NCBI GenBank assembly: GCA_033239525.1
Contig: BSYO01000010.1
Coordinates: 11,497,379-11,561,378, forward strand
Length of the DNA: 64,000 nucleotides
Reading direction: 5' to 3'
Source: Nepenthes gracilis
Taxonomy: Eukaryota; Streptophyta; Magnoliopsida; Caryophyllales; Nepenthaceae
Below the pieces are notes generated by a model, which made no database searches, was not told the origin of the DNA, and was given only the letters and a program-made list of their open reading frames with translations. Each line of letters opens with the position of its first letter. The first letter of the stretch is position 1. Made by a program: the position numbers and the translations under genes. Below are positions 1 through 10,469 of this stretch, in pieces.

Positions 1-434
1 TCCAGCCTTGCTTAACATAGTAGTGGGCAATGTAGCCCCGACAGTGAGAGTAGAACGAAGCAGTAGAACATCCTTGGGCTTGCTGGAGGGAAACACTTCA
101 AGGTCACTACTAGTGGTTCATACATTTTCCTCATTATAGATACAAGTGAGAAATTGCAGATCATTGATCCCGTTGGGTACCAGAACACAGCTGTTAGAGG
201 GTCCGTATCCTCCTGACAGGCCATAAATTGACTGAATGAGAATTATAACAAATTCGGTGAGGAACACAAGGTATATCATTGAGTTCACAAGCTCGGGAGG
301 ACCAGTTGCCACAGAGGGCTCGTTTCTAATTGGGAACATAGTGGTCTGGCAATTTGAATCGGGACAGTTTTTGTTAGGAGGACCCTATAGCTCTTCAAGT
401 GACCCTCTTCCCATATTGACCCCATGTTCATTGG
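1..434 (-). other. Left-edge part of element A, unidentified
   Basis: Interior of element A beyond the PP2C fragment. The minus strand has an open stretch at 339-118 with a hydrophobic run (MIYLVFLTEFVIILIQSIYG) that could be a further captured membrane-protein piece, but I do not recognise it. The 3' LTR and polypurine tract expected further left are not in the window. Confidence 0.3.
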
Positions 435-509
435 CTACCACCTTGCTGGATCACCTTCGTTGCAAGAAGAGGGCTGAGATGGAGAAGTTCTGCCCTGTCT
501 GAACTTGAA

Positions 510-881
510 AAGGGCAGTTGTCCCACTATAGAATGAATCAATTTTTTGATGCTGCTTGAGCTCTTGATCGACAGCAGCACAAATCTTTAAATAGGAATGC
601 TTCCATATAGCAAACCACTGCAACTTCTTATCATCATCAAGGGCAAAATCTAAGTCGAGTGAAGATTGAGCAAGAGTCCTTTGCCAATTGCACATCAATG
701 AAGATGGCATCCACTTCCTAGCCGTTTTTACCACAAAATGTCCACAGAGGCCATGCCTGTCAAAAATCCCACAAAATATCATGTCTGGTTGACATCCAAA
801 TGCCTTCCAAACAATGCAACAATCTTGGTTTACACCTTTATTGCCCCTCTTCAAGAAGACAATGGCAAAGTTGTTCAACCC
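510..881 (-). pseudogene. Captured fragment of a clade-E protein phosphatase 2C (EGR-like)
   Basis: The translation follows the N-terminal catalytic part of plant clade-E PP2Cs: NNFAIVFLKRGNKGVNQD, then CCIVWKAFGCQ, MIFCGIF, SLMCNWQRTLAQ, IWKHSYLKICAAVDQEL and KIDSFYSGTTAL. It stops there, before the GDSRAVL block and the rest of the catalytic core. The metal-binding DGHG motif reads DRHG (codons at 756-761), a single-base change of G to R expected to abolish metal binding. It follows the FKBP piece with about ten linker residues and no frame break; the open frame ends at 435. As a third of a phosphatase with a ruined metal site it cannot be active. Confidence 0.88.
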
Positions 882-914
882 AGCTGCAAGAACAGTGCCT
901 GAAGACTTCAATCT

Positions 915-1260
915 ATCCTTCACATTATCCCATGACAGCAATTCCACATCAAATTGGGGGGCCACATTTGGGGGGATAGTTGCAGGAGAACCGAATTCAC
1001 CATAAGCCAGCTTTGGAGGAATGGTGAAGATGGTATGCTCACCTTTCTTTTTTGCCTTGATTCTCGGATCCCATCCCTTAATAACTTGACCTTGTCCAAG
1101 AGAAAATTTGAAAGGTGTTCCCCTTTCACAGCCTGAATTGAACTTTGTTCCATCAAGTAGAATACCAATATAGTGTACTTCAACCTTTTTGCCATGTTCA
1201 AGAGTGGCCTAGCCTACACCATCCTTTACAAGCTTCTTTGTAAGGCCTTCCTGACCAACC
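915..1260 (-). pseudogene. Captured fragment of a plant FKBP-type peptidyl-prolyl isomerase (FKBP62/ROF1-like)
   Basis: Reading on the minus strand gives most of one FKBP domain: GLTKKLVKDG, then VEVHYIGILLDGTKF, GTPFKFSLGQGQVIKGWD, IFTIPPKLAYGEFGSP, and QFDVELLSW at the end. This is the order and spacing of the first FKBP domain of plant multi-domain FKBPs such as ROF1, which are HSP90-associated prolyl isomerases. One in-frame TAG interrupts it at 1209-1211, where the family usually has a tryptophan. The remaining FKBP domains, the TPR region and the calmodulin-binding tail are absent. Apart from that stop it is uninterrupted, with no intron-like gap; plant FKBP62 genes have several introns, so capture from a spliced transcript is likely but not proven. 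It runs in frame into the PP2C fragment. Confidence 0.85.
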
Positions 1261-1268
1261 TCCTTCAG

Positions 1269-2059
1269 CTTTTCAAGGGTCATAACCTCAATGGATCGGT
1301 GACCTAGGAAATTTGCAACCTCTCTCACCGTGTATTTAAGGGAGGTATCCAATTCTAAAGGTAGATCACCTTGACATATGTTAAGTAGGGAAATAAGGAA
1401 CACATTGGGAGGTTGGGGTATCCAGAATAATCCATTCGGGCCCCTGTTATAGGCTAGGAACCAAACATCATCACCTACCCTTCGGAATGAAAATGGTAAG
1501 GATCTAGGGAAGCAAAAATCACTGCATTACTGCACGCTTGATGTGAGGGAAGAGCAACTTCCACTCTTCCTAGGTGAAGAAAACTGCAACCCATGGTGGG
1601 TATACATGAGTGAAGCCACACCAGCAAAACGAAATCTACCAAACTTGTATTCTCCTAAACACCATCGAGCATTTAGGTTGAGAAACCGTAGCACTTCTTT
1701 ATTTTCATAATTGAAAAGTCGAGAATCCCACATTTCCAAAACAACATTATAGACAAGTCCTTGAATGCAAGGAAACATACCATATCTAAAGTAGGAGTAG
1801 GTGTTAACAACATGCTTCGTAACACTCATGCCAACAGGGCTACATTAAAACCATCGAGGGCGCATGAAGAAATAGAAGCCTCTACATCTACTTTATCATC
1901 TTCAACTTTAGATGAGGGACGAAGGGCTTCTTGCTGGACATAACTCTCGGGTTGAGGGTCGACTTCATGCGTCGCTTGAGCATCAATTAGAATCACCTCA
2001 GATATTTCTGATTGATCAAGAGAGGATGAAGAGCCATCACTCTTGAACCCTGGATCCAA
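1269..2059 (-). pseudogene. Unidentified coding-like stretch of element A
   Basis: Two open stretches (1829-1527 and 1526-1212) lie in the same frame, separated by one stop, and that frame continues through the FKBP and PP2C fragments below. A further acidic, serine-rich piece (2059-1826) is in another frame. Segments such as [22 protein letters not shown] and GDDVWFLAYNRGPNGLFW look like real protein rather than random translation, but I do not recognise the family. It could be more captured host sequence or part of the element's own protein. Confidence 0.35.
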
Positions 2060-2190
2060 TGCTGTTGCAGAAGTAGCTATTGTTGCAGATCAAAAGGCCA
2101 ACTCAGAAGAGGACTTCTAAGCAAAGATCAGCCTTGAAGTTTGACTAACGAGGGCTTGGACTCAGCCCTGGAAGCAACAGCCGTAAAAGT

Positions 2191-2994
2191 CTAGCAAAAC
2201 CGGGACAAAGGAGCTTCGTGATTCAAGGCGAAAGGGTTGTCAGGTTGGGGTACATGAAGATGGAGGACAATTTGGTTGTCAGGATGTGAGGATAAAACTA
2301 TGGGTGAGATTTGTGTTGGTGGTGAAAGCTCCAGTGGTGGTATCGTGGTCAAAGGCGCCATGAACGTAGCAGGGATTGGTAGCAATGGTGAGGAGGGAAC
2401 ACCAACAAATGGAGAAACCATGACTGATGAAGGGGTCGGTAACCATGAAATAGATTCTCACTCGATTCGAGCTAGAGAGAGGGGGCTTTCATCATGGGTT
2501 TTCTAGAGTTGTGCCTTGGTGGGAGCCATGGGGGTGAGTCGAGGGGATTGTGGTTGGATGGTCACAGTAGAGGACGGAATTTCAGGTGGAGGAAGGTGAA
2601 GAGGAAGAGCGGTTGTGGCGCCTGGTGGTGACAGTGGCTTGCAGGGTGAGGTGTGGGTTGGAGTTTGCGGTTGTGGTTGTGAAAGCAGTGGTGGAGGGTA
2701 AACAGTCGTAAATGGAGAAGCCACTACTGGTGAAGGAGTTGGGGGCCATGAAATAGTTTGTCTGCTCTGTTTTTGTTTGATCCGGTGGAGTAATTGAAGA
2801 ATTTCAGCAACGGAGTTCTGAATTTGTGCTTTGGTGGAAGCTTGGGCAACAATGGCGGCTGCATGTTGTTGGACGGTCACCTGGAGCTCCTTCACCTCCA
2901 TCGACAGCGATGCGATGGAAGCATCGAGTGCATCAAATGCTTGTGCTTCAGTTGCGAGGGCCGTGTCCTCTGTCAGGTCTCAATGAGAGCACCT
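2191..2994 (-). pseudogene. gag-like leader of element A
   Basis: Decayed coding-like sequence just inside the LTR. The first part is helix- and glutamine-rich, with a possible short coiled coil (heptad-like L/I/V spacing after MEVKELQVTVQQ, about 2901-2760). A long proline/serine/threonine-rich stretch follows in the same frame (2901-2503 and 2421-2191). Element B has the same plan at the same place: coiled-coil-like start, then a Pro/Ser/Thr-rich region. I see no zinc knuckle and no recognisable capsid domain, so 'gag-like' rests on position and composition. In-frame stops break it. Confidence 0.45.
2978..2988 (-). other. Palindrome TCTCAATGAGA beside the LTR of element A
   Basis: An inverted repeat, TCTCA-A-TGAGA, ten bases inside the 5' LTR where the primer-binding site should be. 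The same eleven bases occur at the matching place in element B (17242-17252). It overlaps the expected primer-binding region and could form a small hairpin. No clear tRNA match can be stated from sequence alone. Confidence 0.5.
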
Positions 2995-2997
2995 CTA

Positions 2998-3358
2998 TGA
3001 TGCATGCACCGTTGATGACGGTCACAATAGATAAACAAAGGAGACGAAAAACCAGTGGAGTGGATGGGAAGGGGGAGTCCAGCAGAGGAGAAATTAGGGG
3101 AAGAGGGGAACAGTCGTGGGAGAGAGGTAGAGAAAGGGAAAAGGACAGACGTAGAAGGACAAAACAGAGAGGGAGAACAGAGAGTAGAAGATGTTAGAAG
3201 GAGTAAGGAAATATTACTTTCTCCCATTCCTCAACTTGAATAGTACAAATATATAAAAAGCTAACAGCATTGGTTGGCATCCAAACAAATTAAAAAAAAA
3301 GCTAACCGAAAAGGGGAATAAAATATCAGAAAAAGTAACTGAAATTAGGCACGTAACA
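2998..3358 (-). repeat. 5' LTR of element A
   Basis: 361 bp running from TGATGCATGCACC to GGCACGTAACA, that is TG...CA. It is recognised by comparison with the two B LTRs, which start TGATGCATGC or TAATGCATGC and end GAGTACGTAACA. The middle is purine-rich on the plus strand and diverged from B. The five bases after it, GATTG at 3359-3363, would be one half of the target duplication; the other half is outside the window. Confidence 0.65.
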
Positions 3359-3384
3359 GATTGGCTGTGGGCGTTGGGCTGCCA

Positions 3385-3466
3385 CAAAAGCTGTTTTGAG
3401 TTCTGGGCCACTACTACCTAGATTGGGCCTCGCAGTTCTTGGCCCTCACTGATACTAGACCCAGCA
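3385..3466 (-). repeat. Terminal fragment of a Tat-type LTR
   Basis: The stretch AAAGCTGTTTTGAGTTCTGG ... CACTGATACTAGACCCAGCA matches the outer end of the E2 LTRs (20240-20323 and 32215-32307), which read AGCTGTTTCGAGTTTTGAG ... GATAATGAACCCAACA. In transcription direction it is the start of an E2-type LTR. Only about 80-100 bases remain, ending next to the element A insertion. Confidence 0.6.
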
Positions 3467-4467
3467 GCTAGGAAGAGCAGCCATCCAACTTAATGACCTC
3501 TCAAACTTCGAAATTACATCTAATTACTTCCACTGCAAACTATTATTGTTGTTTTGTTACAATTGTTACATTTGTTACTCTATTTTATGAGTTGGTTTAT
3601 ATTCCATTAGTATTGTTAGAGTCATGAGCTTCATCCCATCTATAGGCACTGTTACTATAGCACGAGAAGAAGGAAATAACAATACATTTCATTAATTCTC
3701 ATCTCTCCTTTCCTGTCACTCTCCCTCTTCGCCTATTACTCGCTGCCCGAATTCCCCTCCCTTCTTGCTCTTCTTGTTCTTCTTGCTCAACTTCCCCAAA
3801 TCACGATTGCGGATGCACATTGTTTGCATCAGGGAGCATAAAGTATCACGTTCCAACCACGTAATCAAACAGTCTCAGTTATTGGACTATTGACTTTACA
3901 CAAAATCATTAGCAAAGCAAACACATTTGCATATAGGTTGGAAAGATATAATGCCAGCAAAATTACCAAGTTGATCCATTATCTGATAAATTGTATTAAC
4001 AAATACAAATCTTGAAGGGGAGATATCTGATATATAACTAATTACTTGTCCTAACTCAAATTAGATCATAAATAAATGTAAGATAATATCAAAATCAGAA
4101 TCCAAAACTTTTCAAATTAGTCATTTGACTAGTGACTTTGGCAAAGCCGCCCCATCGTCCGCTGCTATTTGACGTCAATCCCACTAACCTAAAAGGTGCT
4201 AAGTTTAAAGATGTGAGCCAAAATGCTCAACAAATAATAAAGATATGTAAACAAATAATTCTTCACAAGTAAAAGGACGACAAATAGTATTACTAAAAAA
4301 ATCACATAATTTTTAACCAATGTCTAATAGCATCCTATTGTTAAAGTCAAAATGAAAGGTTAACATGTTTTTATATTATACTCTGTTGATAAAAACAAAC
4401 GTCACTATTTTTATTATTGGAAGATGGTCTTTCTCAAACCTTTTCCTGTAAATAATATAGTGAGTAT
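3467..4467. other. Spacer between element A and E1
   Basis: About 1 kb, AT-rich on the right. No gene seen. The part at 3680-3830 is pyrimidine-rich (CTCTCC, CTTCTTGCTCTTC) and resembles the 5' untranslated end of a small LTR, possibly another remnant. That is only an impression. Confidence 0.4.
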
Positions 4468-4672
4468 TGTAATATCTCAAATTTTTATTTGAATTAATTT
4501 AATATTAATTATAACTTTGGGTAAATTGGACGTGATAAAATTAATTAAATATTAAAAAATTTTAGAAAAATATTTGAGTCGGTTGGGTTGGTGCCTGGGG
4601 TGCGTCTGTTGTCGCCCGAGTATTAATTTGGAATTCGGATTAAAAGAAACGAAAAATTAAAATAGAAAATAA

Positions 4673-4711
<39 letters not shown>

Positions 4712-6957
4712 AAACGAAAAAAAAAAAATGAAAAAAAAAAGAGAGATAAGGATGGATTCGGGGAGAGAGAGTGCAGAGGAGGGTTTGGGTGAGGAGATGA
4801 GGGAGGCGGCAGCCGCGTGTGGAGGAAGGTGAGGGATCGCCGCGACGTGCGTTGAGGATGACATGGTGCCGGTGGTTGTCGGCGGTTGAAGATTTGGCAG
4901 GTGGTAGTGGAGTGGCACAGAGGTGAGACTGTTGAGGAAAATGACAATGGTTGTCGGGCAAGATCGTCGGCAGTGACACCGGGAGGCTCGACGAAGTGAC
5001 ACCGTGGTGGCGGGTTGGCATGGCATCGTAGAGTGAGGAAACCGCATAGTGAGAGAGAGAGAGAGAACGACGCTCCAAGAGGAGGACGATTGAGAAGCGG
5101 CGACGGCGGCGTGAGGTGCTATCATGACGGTGGTCGGCAGCGGCCAATGGTGGTCCACCAGTGACCAGTGATGCCATGGGTGAGTAGCACAGAAGCTGTG
5201 CAAAGGAGAGAGAGCGGCTGGGCGAGGGTCATGCACGGCAGGAAAGAGAGAGTGCTGATTGAGGCACTTCGGGACATCATTTCTTCTGATCTGTAAAGTA
5301 TGAGGTCTAGGCAAGTATCTGTAAACCCCCTCTTTGGTCTAATTTAATTTATGATATATTTTGGATACTGTTTGGAATTTTTACTAACATGCATGTATTT
5401 TTATATACCTAAATTATTTATTCTGGACATGCATGTGTAGTCACTGGATGCTTTGGAGATTGTTGGACTGGGTTTTATCATTTTAGAGAGTTTAATTTTT
5501 TTTTAAAAGTTTGAATAATTTATTGGATACTGTATATTTTTATATTAATAAATTTGTATGAAAATGAGTATGAAACTTTGCATAGGCCGTGCAGTCATAT
5601 TCACGTGTCAGGTTGTAGTCACTACATTTGAATTTGAATTATTAGATTCTAGTCAGCTCCCGACGGGGAGATTATTTTGTTATTTGGAAATCCCTTTCCG
5701 CCGGCAGGAAAGGTTTGGAGGAGTGGCCCTTCCCGTTTAGATAATTGACTTGACCATAGAATATATTCGGACGTCCTAATATATCTGACAAGTTTTAGGA
5801 ATGCACCCAAAGCCGCGGGTGGTAAAACATAGTGAGCAACCTTATCTATGAGTACACAGTACATGGATTTTGGCCTAAGGTTACCAGGATTGTGTATAAC
5901 CCTTCCTCAAGCTGGTTTTAAATAATTAGAATTTAAATTTGGTACATAATTTGTATTTTTGCATTAATTGGTATTAAACATTGATTTGGATATGGATTTT
6001 TGACTTTGGATTTGAGATTCGCCGATTTTTGCCTATAATTAGGCTTGGTATGTCTCGTACAAATAATTTTGATTATATGTTTTGATCCGGACCTTTGGAA
6101 TATCTATCGCGGTGATGCTTCGGTTTCTGTGCATGCTATTGGATCATCCGGTTATTGGATTCTGTCCCATATCACAAGTTGATCGGGCATTAGACTCGGA
6201 CTTGGACTCGGGCTCGGATTTGGACTCGACATATGCTTTGGAATTAGTCCAGATCACCTCTGTTTTGGTTATATATATATACGTCCTCACGATGACTATT
6301 TTTAAAATTTAAACATTTGTTTGGATTTGATATTTAATTTGAGTACAAGACTACCATTAGATTTTAAAATTTGGATCTTGAATTTCGATTGAATTTATCT
6401 TATCGCCGATTTGGATTTATTATGAAATCTGATTAGATTTTCATCCATTTGATATTCCCTCTAATTTATTGGACTTCTTTTAACTAAATATGATACTTGT
6501 TGAGAATTAGGCTCATTTTTCTATTTTGTCCATTCAGAGTGGAAGGTTCGGATGCATTGCAGGAGTTAGAATGTGATCTGTTAGCCATTCGTCTAATTCG
6601 GTGAGTTTTGATTCTATTATGGTTTAATTTGATAATTGATGCAATTGTATTATGAAAATTGGCCGGGTATAGGCCCATGGTAATATTTTAAAATCTATTG
6701 AATATTTTATTATATGTGATTTGTGATTTTGGTTAGAATTATTATTTTTCTTACGATGATTGTAGAGCAGATCACATTTATATTGTTCGGATGGTTATTT
6801 GATGAGGTCCTGTAAAGATTTTAATTTTGTTGAGTTGTATATTTTGGTTTGTCACACCCGGATTTTGGGACTTAGTATTATTTGTTTAAAATTATTTAAA
6901 ATTTTAGATTTTAAAAATTATAATTAATTATTTAAATTGACCTACTTGGTCCGGGTT
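4468..6957 (+). repeat. 5' LTR of E1
   Basis: Starts TGTAATATCTCAAATTT and matches the 3' LTR along its whole length, ending near TTGGTCCGGGTT. It contains an AAT microsatellite about 203 bases from its start and purine-rich tracts. Long open stretches on its minus strand (4623-5314) are low-complexity artefacts; they recur at 10834-11456 only because the LTR is duplicated. Confidence 0.85.
4671..4703 (+). repeat. AAT microsatellite in the E1 5' LTR
   Basis: About eleven consecutive AAT units. The 3' LTR has a shorter run of about five units at 10871-10886, and the related solo LTR at 44073-46285 has an ATT/GTT run at 46049-46082. All three start about 203-206 bases from the LTR start. Confidence 0.9.
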
Positions 6958-8050
6958 CTTAATAGAAGTGATATTAGAGAAAAGTCATAAGGAAATGTAA
7001 TTTGGATTATTTTGGATAAATAATTGGTTTAATATTTGGGTATAATAAGTATTACCTTTAGTTGATAATAAAAAATTGAGTTGTAGAGATTTAGGTTTGA
7101 ATCAAAAGGTCAAGTCGTAGGGGTTTGAGTATGGATTGGAAGGATGATCATCTAATAATGATGAGTCACACAAGCCACATAATGTATGGTTTGATATAGC
7201 AGTTGAATTAGAATTTTGTTTGGTTTCTGCAAATATGTGGAGATTTTGTTGGAATTTGTAACTTTGGAAGAGTGGTGGTCTGAAATTGGAGTTGGTCCGA
7301 AATCTTGTAGAGTAGAAGGAAATTTTGGTCGGCAGAGGGGTAGGTAATAAAGTTAGTCGACTCGAAATCTCGCTGGGTTAGAAGGAGATTTTTGGCCGGT
7401 AGAAAGGTTAGCGGTGAAAGTGGAGATGAATGAAGATCCTTTAAAATTGGATGTCGCAGATAAAGATGAAGAAGTTCAAGTCAAATCAACTTGTTTCTCC
7501 TCGCTAGAAGATAGGACAATGAAGTGTAAGTCTAATTTTGTTGGCAGCGATGATGCTGATTGTATAGAAGTCTGAAATTATAGTTGGAGCAAGAGAAAGA
7601 CTAAAGATTGTCCATTCTCACTCGTTGCTATAATCAGGTGGATAGTCATCCCTGCAAATCTTTCATTGCTGAAGAATCGAAGGACAAAGAGTTCGTGGTT
7701 TGTTCTCCTAAAGCAATGCTCAAGAAGAGGTTAAAGAATTTAAAAGATTTGTTAAAGCATGATAGTAGTTGAGGACTTCAAGATTCAATCTGAAAATAGT
7801 TGGTGTCATTCGGGTGCTAAACTTATGATGAGGAGCTAGATCATACTTTGTTGATCGAGTAGGGGTAGTCTTGAGAAGTAATTCCAGAAAAAATCAGAGC
7901 ATTGGAGTCAAAACTCAAAAGATGGATTTGTTTATCATTTAGAGGACAAGTTAAAAGAAACTCAGGTGAAACAAAATCTTCTTCTTGAAGTTGGAGTTTG
8001 CAAGATCAGCCTGCAAGTTTAGTAGGAAGAAGTACATGAGATGAGTTTGC
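6958..8050 (+). other. E1 interior, former gag/protease region
   Basis: Position suggests leader, gag and protease, but stop codons occur in all frames and I cannot identify any domain. No primer-binding site could be placed with confidence next to the LTR end. Confidence 0.4.
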
Positions 8051-8129
8051 TTTGTCCAAAATGGAGTCTACTTCAAATTGCTTCCTGAAATGCTATTTGT
8101 CAAGGGATCGATTAAATTTCAGGCATTTG

Positions 8130-9170
8130 GATTCCAAACATCCAGATAGAAGTCAGATTATTTTAGCAGGGCATTTTGCATATATAGCCGATGAAGTTAG
8201 AGCTAGATCCTCAGTCTTGGAAGACTATTTTGGTAAGCCCATCCCATTCTGCATTCAGGATATGAGTTTTCTGAGCTCCAAGGAGGAATCAATAAGAAGG
8301 TTTCAAGGTTAATCTTGGTGTAGTGAGTCATATGTTGTGAGATGAGTGTCGAGCTTATTTGGCACATATAGTTACATCTAGGAGTTATTCCTTGACCTTT
8401 GAAAACATTTTGGTCATTGCGAGTTTGAAGATGCTTTTAAGAGGATTTAACTATTTGCTCATGGATCGAGAGATCAAATTTATTTTTGATGTTGTGCTTA
8501 GATTGGCGCCTATTTCGAAGGCTCCGTATGGGGTAGTCTTGTCTAAGTTGAAGAAATTGAGACAGCAATTGTAAAATCGGTTGAGAAGGGTTTTGTTCGA
8601 CCAAGTGCCTTGATATGGAGTGTTTTAATATTCTCTGGCAAATTAAGTTGGATCGATGGGTTTATATTTTGATTATTTAAAAATAGATATGTATCAGTTG
8701 TCAAAGATCAAGGATTTGTTGGATCCATTTGAAGAGATTTGGGTTTTCTCTTTGATTGAATTGTGCGCGAGGTATCCTTTATTGTGAATTAAGTGTGAGG
8801 ATGTGTTATGACAATTTTCAAGTCAATGTGTGGCTGTTGCAAAGTTTTGATAGTGCTTTTGGATTGTCAAATATTTTGGCGTCTTTTATGGATGTTATCG
8901 ATTGGAATTTTTGACAATTTTTGGGTTAGTTATAATGGCCTTATCAATAATGCTCTAATTTAATTGAAGAATTTTGAGGAATGAAAATTATGGTTAGAGA
9001 AGGCATTATTCTAAGTCATATGTTTGTTAAGGTGATATTTGACAATTCGAAGAAGATGGGAGCTGTGGCGAATTTGAAAAGACTAACTAGGGTCGTGGGA
9101 GTACAGAGTTTTTGAATTTGGTTGGTTATGATGGAAATTTGTTGGAAGTTTCTCAAGGATTAGAATGTTG
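8130..9170 (+). pseudogene. E1 reverse transcriptase remnant
   Basis: The linker before RT is visible as AGHFAYIADEVRARSSVLED (about 8169-8228). The RT start follows as MDREIKFIFDVVLRLAPISK, continuing with APYG to about 8532. Beyond a stop and a frame change come sequences matching the DYRQLN to VFSKIDLRSGY block in badly decayed form (VFSLIELCARY near 8750) and the thumb region FLNLVGYDGNLLE near 9110-9150. The catalytic YxDD box is not recoverable; the sequence around 8905-8950 is too damaged. The type is Ty3/gypsy, from the APISKAPYR-like motif. Confidence 0.75.
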
Positions 9171-9209
9171 TTGGCATCATTTGGAATAGAAGTGATTAGT
9201 ATTCAAATA

Positions 9210-9429
9210 AAGTGATGCTAGTGAGGAAGGTTTTCAAAAATTGAAGAATAGATTACCGTCGGTGCCGATTTTGTCAATCCCTGATGAATCAGAAAGTTTA
9301 GCCGCATTCAGTAATGCTCCTAAGAAAGATTTTGACATTTATGGATTTAGTATGGTTAGGCGCATTATTCAAAGAAAAGTCCAGGATGCGGCACAGTTTG
9401 AAGAATTTTTATGTGAAGTGCTATGGTAA
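9210..9429 (+). pseudogene. E1 RNase H remnant
   Basis: FQKLKNRLPSVPILSIPDES matches the block that opens Ty3/gypsy RNase H (FQELKxRLxxAPVLxxPD), followed by a decayed copy of the first catalytic segment (AAFSNAPKKDFD, where families read YSDASKKGLG). The catalytic aspartate of that segment is lost (N). The rest of RNase H is not readable. Confidence 0.72.
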
Positions 9430-9829
9430 AGATGCCAGTGGGAAAACTAGGTCAAAAGAATTTTCCCTTTGTTGCTAGGATTAGATTCTGAACAAAATTC
9501 CTATCTGCGGGAGAAGTTTTGAGAAGATTAGAAATGAAGCCCTTTTGGATGAGCTACATTAAAGTTGAAAGCGATTGAGCAAGCAATCTCGGACATTCTG
9601 TACCAGGGCTTTCCCTTTGCACGTTTGAGAGGAGGCATGTTCGCAAGAATTCTCTTGTTTGAATATCGATTGGATGGAAGTTCGGAAGCAAATGAGGTTG
9701 TTAGCAACTATATTGAATTGGAGTTCTCCAAGTTCGATGGGAACGTCGAAGATTCTCCACCTTACGGAGTGGAGAGAGAATTTGATGGCAGGTTGATCAT
9801 TTGTCGAGGTTTGCAGGCAAAATATAAAG

Positions 9830-10460
9830 CGTGAGGTTGTGGCCTGTGTGGCAAGATATATCCATGCCTAAAGATGAAGTCAAGCAGAAGAAGAAGCCTC
9901 GAGATTTGTGTTTCAGGTCTGCCTCGGATGACTAGAAGATTGGTAGCAATTTGGAGGATGATGGATGAGTTGATGGAGTCATCTCTTTTCTTGACGATCA
10001 GGATGTCATTCCCGAGATTCGCTGTCGGCATGTTGTCGATATGAGAAGATTATAAAATATTTTGACTCTGAGGTTTCTGATTTTGATTGGAGGCAGATGA
10101 TCAATTAGAGTAGCGCAACGGAAGTGTATAGACTTTTGGCTATTTGTCACAAGATATGATTTGATGCTTCAAGTAGGAGATTGGATTTGCAATCTTATTT
10201 GAAGTTCAATGTGGATGGGCAGATGTTTATGGAAGCACCTTGAAGAGAAGAATTCTGAGTTGGAGGTTGTCGGGTAATTTGAAGATAAGGTTTGTCAAAT
10301 CTTTCAAAGTGTTCGGTAGGTCAGAGAGGCAATCTGCAAATTAGCCTTATCTCTGAATTTAATGTATGGACATGATATGTCTTATGTGATTTGTATAATA
10401 AATATGTGAATGATCATTCGAATGTGCTTGGATCGAAATCATCATCTATGGATGAGAATT
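9830..10460 (+). pseudogene. E1 integrase remnant
   Basis: The catalytic core is seen as TRRLVAIWRMMDELMESSLF followed by LTIRMSFP (about 9930-10010), matching the Ty3/gypsy block YDAIWVIVDRLTKSAHFLP with substitutions. The C-terminal part is recognisable as ICKLALSLNLMYGHDMSYV (about 10325-10390), the decayed form of the AYRLALPP...VHDVFHVS block. Most of the core between them is missing or unreadable. Confidence 0.72.
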
Positions 10461-10469
10461 TGTGTTGTG

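Larger units (their letters stand above)
1..3358 (-). mobile_element. Element A: non-autonomous LTR retroelement with captured host gene fragments (partial)
   Basis: Minus-strand element whose 5' LTR is at 2998-3358; its 3' LTR lies off the left edge. Reading down from the LTR it holds a gag-like leader with a proline-rich stretch (about 2994-2191), an unidentified coding-like stretch (2059-1269), an FKBP fragment (1260-915), a clade-E PP2C fragment (881-510) and an unidentified stretch (434-1). It is placed in the same family as element B because both LTRs run TGATGCATGC to GTAACA in plus orientation and both share the palindrome TCTCAATGAGA ten bases inside the LTR. No reverse transcriptase, RNase H or integrase is visible, so mobility would need proteins from another element. 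The missing second LTR prevents a target-duplication check. Confidence 0.7.

Noticed and set aside
435..1403. A functional FKBP or PP2C gene
   Set aside because: Only one FKBP domain and one third of a phosphatase, with a stop and a mutated DGH, inside a retroelement.
4463..4467. Target duplication of E1 (AGTAT)
   Set aside because: No matching five bases could be found at the right end, which is itself poorly defined beyond element B.
4623..5314. Long open frames on the minus strand, repeated at 10834-11456
   Set aside because: They translate AAT, GA and GGC-rich LTR sequence into Tyr, Ser, His and Pro runs. They are duplicated only because the LTR is duplicated, and the copies differ by frameshifts.
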